Below, in pieces: positions 60,711 to 64,000 of a stretch of DNA of 64,000 nt (within the stretch, counting starts at the first letter, position 1; each line of letters starts with the position of its first letter). This DNA is from Haemophilus parainfluenzae ATCC 33392 (GTDB lineage Bacteria; Pseudomonadota; Gammaproteobacteria; Enterobacterales; Pasteurellaceae). Under the pieces are notes generated by a model. The model had not been told where the DNA came from, made no database searches, and was given only the letters and a program-made list of their open reading frames with translations. The DNA is taken from the NCBI RefSeq assembly GCF_031191205.1, contig NZ_CP133470.1, forward strand, positions 1,743,501-1,807,500, read 5' to 3'. The translations under genes were made by a program, and so were the position numbers.

Positions 60711-61097
60711 ATGGCAAGAGAATTTAAACGCAGCGATCGCGTTGCACAGGAATTACAAAAAGAAATCGCCATCATTTTGCAACGTGAAGTGAAAGATCCC
60801 CGTATTGGCATGGTAACCGTGTCTGATGTGGAGGTATCAAGCGATTTAGCTTATGCAAAAGTGTTTGTCACATTTTTGTTTGATCATGATGAAGTAGCGA
60901 TCGCACAAGGCATGAAAGGGTTAGAAAAAGCAGCACCTTATATCCGTTCATTAGTGGGTAAAGCGATGCGCTTACGCATTGTGCCGGAAATTCGTTTCTT
61001 CTACGATCAATCCTTAGTTGAAGGGATGCGTATGTCTAATTTAGTAACAAACGTAGTACGTGAAGACGAGAAAAAACACGTTGAGGAAAATGACTAA
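60711..61097 (+). CDS. rbfA: Ribosome-binding factor A
   Basis: 30S maturation and cold-adaptation factor. The 128 residues match the family, with a KH-like fold: '[20 protein letters not shown]', '[18 protein letters not shown]', '[20 protein letters not shown]'. Its TAA stop overlaps the truB ATG by one base, indicating coupled translation. It follows a hairpin after infB. Confidence 0.95.
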   Translation: MAREFKRSDRVAQELQKEIAIILQREVKDPRIGMVTVSDVEVSSDLAYAKVFVTFLFDHDEVAIAQGMKGLEKAAPYIRSLVGKAMRLRIVPEIRFFYDQSLVEGMRMSNLVTNVVREDEKKHVEEND

Positions 61098-62011
61098 TGT
61101 CGAGACCTCGTAAGCGTGGACGTGATATTGATGGCGTATTTTTATTAGATAAGCCACAAGGCATGTCATCGAATGACATTATGCAAAAGGTGAAACGCGT
61201 ATTCCAAGCGAATAAAGCAGGACATACCGGTGCGCTCGATCCATTAGCAACCGGTATGCTGCCTATTTGTTTAGGTGAAGCTACAAAGTTTTCTCAGTTT
61301 TTGTTAGATGCAGATAAACGCTATGTGGTTACAGCAAAATTAGGTGAACGTACGGATACCTCAGATGCTGAAGGGCAAGTGGTCGAAACGCGCCCTGTCA
61401 ATGTGGAAACATCACAAATTTTGACCGCACTTGAACAATTCCGTGGTGATATTTTGCAAGTACCAACCATGTTTTCTGCATTAAAGCACAATGGAAAACC
61501 GTTGTATGAGTATGCTCGCGCAGGCATTACCGTAGAACGTGAAGCCCGTCCTATCACGATTTTTGAGATAAACTTTATCGAGTATCAAGCACCTTCTTTA
61601 ACTTTAGAAGTGCATTGTTCGAAAGGAACCTATATCCGCACATTAGTGGATGATTTAGGTGAAGTGTTAGGTTGTGGCGCTCATGTGACAGTGTTACGTC
61701 GAACTGCGGTTGCGGATTATCCAACAGAAAAGATGATGACATGGGATGCTTTGCAGGCGCTTGCGGAGCAAGGTGATCTTGATCAACATCTTTTACCAAT
61801 AGATACAGCAGTCAGTAAATTACCTGCATTAAAGTTAAACGCAGAGCAAAGTAAAGGTATAGGCTTTGGACAGCGCGTTAAATTTGCTAATGAAGCAAAA
61901 TTGCGTGGTCAAGTGCGGTTGTTTTCTGACAAGAATATCTTTTTAGGCGTGGCACTTATCGATGATAACAATGTAATTCGTCCGCAACGTTTGATTACAC
62001 AATCTCTCTAA
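61097..62011 (+). CDS. truB: tRNA pseudouridine(55) synthase
   Basis: Makes pseudouridine 55 in the T-loop of tRNAs. The 304 residues match TruB: '[15 protein letters not shown]', catalytic Asp48 in [12 protein letters not shown], '[17 protein letters not shown]', '[14 protein letters not shown]' and a C-terminal PUA domain. Two uptake signals lie inside it (about 61423 and 61911). It ends the operon that begins with tRNA-fMet. Note that its product also acts on that tRNA. Confidence 0.95.
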   Translation: MSRPRKRGRDIDGVFLLDKPQGMSSNDIMQKVKRVFQANKAGHTGALDPLATGMLPICLGEATKFSQFLLDADKRYVVTAKLGERTDTSDAEGQVVETRPVNVETSQILTALEQFRGDILQVPTMFSALKHNGKPLYEYARAGITVEREARPITIFEINFIEYQAPSLTLEVHCSKGTYIRTLVDDLGEVLGCGAHVTVLRRTAVADYPTEKMMTWDALQALAEQGDLDQHLLPIDTAVSKLPALKLNAEQSKGIGFGQRVKFANEAKLRGQVRLFSDKNIFLGVALIDDNNVIRPQRLITQSL

Positions 62012-62048
62012 CCATTTGCCTTTCTGTTTTAATTCCAGTAATCTCACC

Positions 62049-62066
62049 TGTAACCTTTTAATTGCA
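62049..62066 (+). promoter_or_regulatory. Weak TyrR box upstream of tyrA
   Basis: TGTAAC-CTTTTA-ATTGCA resembles TGTAAA-N6-TTTACA with three mismatches. Its centre is 23 bases from the stronger box, the usual spacing of TyrR strong/weak pairs. Confidence 0.5.
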
Positions 62067-62071
62067 ATCTA

Positions 62072-62089
62072 TGTAAATAAGATATTACA
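62072..62089 (+). promoter_or_regulatory. Strong TyrR box upstream of tyrA
   Basis: TGTAAA-TAAGAT-ATTACA differs at one base from the TyrR consensus TGTAAA-N6-TTTACA. It lies 8 bases before the tyrA start. Confidence 0.62.
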
Positions 62090-62097
62090 GGTGAATT

Positions 62098-63222
62098 ATG
62101 GATGCTCTTAGCCATTTACGTCAGGAAATTGATGCGCTCGATCGTGAACTGATTCAACTTTTTGCTAAACGCCTCGAACTGGTAACCCAAGTCGGCGAAG
62201 TAAAACATGAAAAAGGTTTACCGATTTATGCACCAGATCGTGAATTAGCGATGTTACAAGCACGCCGAGAAGAAGCGGCGAAAGCAGGAATCTCTCCACA
62301 ACTCATCGAAGATGTGCTGCGTCGTTTCATGCGAGAATCTTACTCCAATGAAAATCAATTTGGTTTTAAAACTCTGAATCCAGCCATTAACAAAATTGTT
62401 ATTGTCGGCGGTTACGGAAAAATGGGGCAATTACTTGCCCGCTATTTGCGCGCTTCTGGTTATCCTATTTCTATTTTAGATCTAGATGATTGGGATGTGG
62501 CAGAACGCATTTTAACGAATGCAGATGTTGTCATTGTTTCCGTGCCAATTGATCACACGTTAGAAACCATAGAACGTTTAAAACCCTATTTAACGGAAAA
62601 TATGCTATTGGCGGATCTCACCTCCGTGAAACGAGCACCATTGGCTAAAATGTTAGACGTGCATAAAGGGGCAGTGGTTGGGCTGCATCCAATGTTTGGA
62701 CCTGATATTGCTAGCATGGCAAAACAAGTGGTTGTGCGTTGTGATGGGCGTTTTAGTGAACGTTATGAATGGTTGCTAGAGCAAATTCAAATCTGGGGGG
62801 CTAAAATTTATCAAATTGATGCGTCAGAGCACGACCACAATATGACGTATATTCAAGCATTACGTCACTTTTCCACCTTTGCGAATGGTCTGCATCTTTC
62901 TAAACAGCCCGTCAATTTAAGCAATTTATTGGCGCTATCTTCCCCGATTTATCGTTTGGAATTAGCCATGATTGGTCGTCTATTCGCCCAAGATGCGGCA
63001 CTTTATGCCGATATTATTATGGATAAGCCAGAAAATTTAGATGTGATTGAAAGCTTGAAACAAACTTATGAAGAGGCGTTACAATTCTTTGAAAAAGGCG
63101 ATCGCCAAGGATTTATTGATGCGTTCCATCAAGTGAGAGAATGGTTTGGGGAATATTCTGATCAATTTTTGCAAGAAAGTCGTCAGTTATTACAACAAGC
63201 TCACGATTTACGTCACGTATAA
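62098..63222 (+). CDS. tyrA: Chorismate mutase/prephenate dehydrogenase (T-protein)
   Basis: Bifunctional enzyme of tyrosine synthesis: chorismate to prephenate to 4-hydroxyphenylpyruvate. The 374 residues match the E. coli T-protein (373). The chorismate mutase domain (1-90) has '[20 protein letters not shown]' and '[20 protein letters not shown]'; the dehydrogenase has the NAD motif VGGYGKMGQ (about 102-110), 'PMFGPD' and '[14 protein letters not shown]'. The leader carries two TyrR-like boxes (62049-62089), within a 10-bp inverted repeat TCACCTGTAA...TTACAGGTGA. Tyrosine made here is charged by TyrS (2261). Confidence 0.95.
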   Translation: MDALSHLRQEIDALDRELIQLFAKRLELVTQVGEVKHEKGLPIYAPDRELAMLQARREEAAKAGISPQLIEDVLRRFMRESYSNENQFGFKTLNPAINKIVIVGGYGKMGQLLARYLRASGYPISILDLDDWDVAERILTNADVVIVSVPIDHTLETIERLKPYLTENMLLADLTSVKRAPLAKMLDVHKGAVVGLHPMFGPDIASMAKQVVVRCDGRFSERYEWLLEQIQIWGAKIYQIDASEHDHNMTYIQALRHFSTFANGLHLSKQPVNLSNLLALSSPIYRLELAMIGRLFAQDAALYADIIMDKPENLDVIESLKQTYEEALQFFEKGDRQGFIDAFHQVREWFGEYSDQFLQESRQLLQQAHDLRHV

Positions 63223-63225
63223 AGT

Positions 63226-63257
63226 AAAAAGTGCGGTTGATTTTCACCGCACTTTTT
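63226..63257. terminator. Bidirectional terminator between tyrA and queF
   Basis: AAAAAGTGCGGT (63226-63237) pairs with ACCGCACTTTTT (63246-63257); two uptake signals, T-rich flanks on both strands. Confidence 0.88.
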
Positions 63258-63265
63258 CTTTTTAC

Positions 63266-64000
63266 TTATTGTCTTGCCAAACGTAAATTTTGTGGAATTT
63301 CCTCAAAGTTCGAACGGAATGGATTAATGTCCAATCCACCACGGCGCGTATAACGTGCATAGACGGTGAGTTTTTCTGGTTTGGCGTAATGCATCAAGTC
63401 ACAGAAAATACGCTCGACACACTGCTCGTGAAACTCATTATGTTGACGGAAAGACACTATGTAGCGGAGAAGTTTTTCGCGATCGATTTGCTTACCCACA
63501 TAATGAATTTGCACGGTTCCCCAATCCGGCTGACTGGTGATAAGACAGTTAGATTTCAATAAATGGCTTACTAAGGTTTCTTCCACCACGTTATTGGACG
63601 TACAATCTTGCAAAATGTCTGCATCAAATTCGTAGCTGTGGATTTCGATATCCTGATCATCAATGCAATCGCCCGGTAAAGTATCAATACTTTGTCCTTG
63701 ATAATGGGATAAAGGATGCAAACGTACTTTGACCTCGCCTTGAGCACAAGCACTTAGATCTTCACGCATAGTGCGTTCTACGCTAGCAAAATCAGCAAAT
63801 TTACTTTGGTTAAAGCTATTTAAGTAGAGTTTAAAGCTTTTCGATTCAATTAAATTTTCACTGCGATAATCAATTTCCACATCGGCAATAGCTACTTGTG
63901 GCAAACTTTTTGGATTTAACCAAGAAATTTCGTAGGCTGTCCAAATATCCGTCCCTTCGGAAAATGGCTGCTGTTCAGTTATGCCTAAGCCATCACGATT
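63266..64000 (-). CDS. queF: 7-cyano-7-deazaguanine reductase QueF (N-terminus cut by window edge)
   Basis: NADPH-dependent enzyme that makes preQ1 in queuosine synthesis of tRNA. The frame is open from the stop at 63266 through the window edge (244 residues seen; about 35 N-terminal residues are outside). It has the tunnelling-fold tandem form as in E. coli QueF, with the catalytic Cys in '[15 protein letters not shown]', '[16 protein letters not shown]' and the closing '[15 protein letters not shown]'. An internal ATG at 63904 is not the true start because the upstream frame ('[16 protein letters not shown]') also matches the family. Confidence 0.93.
   Translation of the reverse strand, partial: NRDGLGITEQQPFSEGTDIWTAYEISWLNPKSLPQVAIADVEIDYRSENLIESKSFKLYLNSFNQSKFADFASVERTMREDLSACAQGEVKVRLHPLSHYQGQSIDTLPGDCIDDQDIEIHSYEFDADILQDCTSNNVVEETLVSHLLKSNCLITSQPDWGTVQIHYVGKQIDREKLLRYIVSFRQHNEFHEQCVERIFCDLMHYAKPEKLTVYARYTRRGGLDINPFRSNFEEIPQNLRLARQ

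Overview
The window is chromosomal DNA from a member of the Pasteurellaceae, most likely a Haemophilus species. It is AT-rich and dotted with about 45 copies of the 9-base DNA uptake signal AAGTGCGGT or its complement, which is the Haemophilus-type (Hin) signal rather than the Actinobacillus type. Gene content and order (rimP-nusA-infB-rbfA-truB-tyrA-queF; ribE-nusB-thiL-pgpA-dapB-yfaE; rluB-cysB-prmB-smrB; glgBXCAP) fit Haemophilus. Sucrose genes (scrK, scrB) point to a sucrose user such as H. parainfluenzae rather than H. influenzae; this species guess is an inference.

Layout. 1-2.2 kb: sucrose genes scrK, a GST-like gene and scrB (cut by the window edge), all on the minus strand. 2.2-5.2 kb: tyrS, sfsA and a SIMPL-domain gene; between sfsA and tyrS lies what looks like a complete Fur-controlled small RNA gene. 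5.4-7 kb: a Bax-inhibitor-like membrane protein and an enlarged ComE1-type DNA-binding competence protein. 7-14.6 kb: sucAB and sucCD, split by a minus-strand NCS1 permease. 14.7-20.2 kb: yciO, rluB, cysB, an MFS transporter, prmB, smrB. 20.2-28.7 kb: argS, yecM, two lipoproteins, dapD, tehB, metG, mrp. 28.8-34.1 kb: a phosphoglycerate-mutase-like gene and a macA-macB-outer-membrane-factor efflux operon. 34.3-36.5 kb: glnS and a ycgN-type gene. 36.5-46.7 kb: the glycogen cluster glgB-glgX-glgC-glgA-glgP, preceded by a decayed N-terminal stub of malQ and a CRP-type promoter. 46.8-50.9 kb: ribE, nusB, thiL, pgpA, a LysE-type exporter, dapB and the ferredoxin yfaE. 51-55.8 kb: a lipoprotein, ygiW-qseB-qseC, a DUF1439 protein, a kinase-like gene and a 42-residue Gly-rich lipoprotein. 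55.9-64 kb: initiator tRNA-Met, rimP, nusA, infB, rbfA, truB, tyrA with a TyrR-box pair, and queF (cut by the window edge).

The content is mainly core metabolism and translation: five tRNA-related enzymes (tyrS, argS, metG, glnS, truB), the transcription/translation operon behind tRNA-fMet, the 2-oxoglutarate-to-succinate branch, glycogen synthesis and breakdown, and lysine/diaminopimelate steps (dapB, dapD). I see no prophage, insertion sequence, CRISPR array or integrase. Many genes end in terminators built from two inverted uptake signals. The most interesting signals are regulatory or degenerative: the Fur-type sRNA, the malQ stub, LEA-like 11-residue repeats in the ComE1 protein, the TyrR box pair, and a TTAAG repeat array before ygiW-qseBC. 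No stretch longer than 300 bases lacks a gene.
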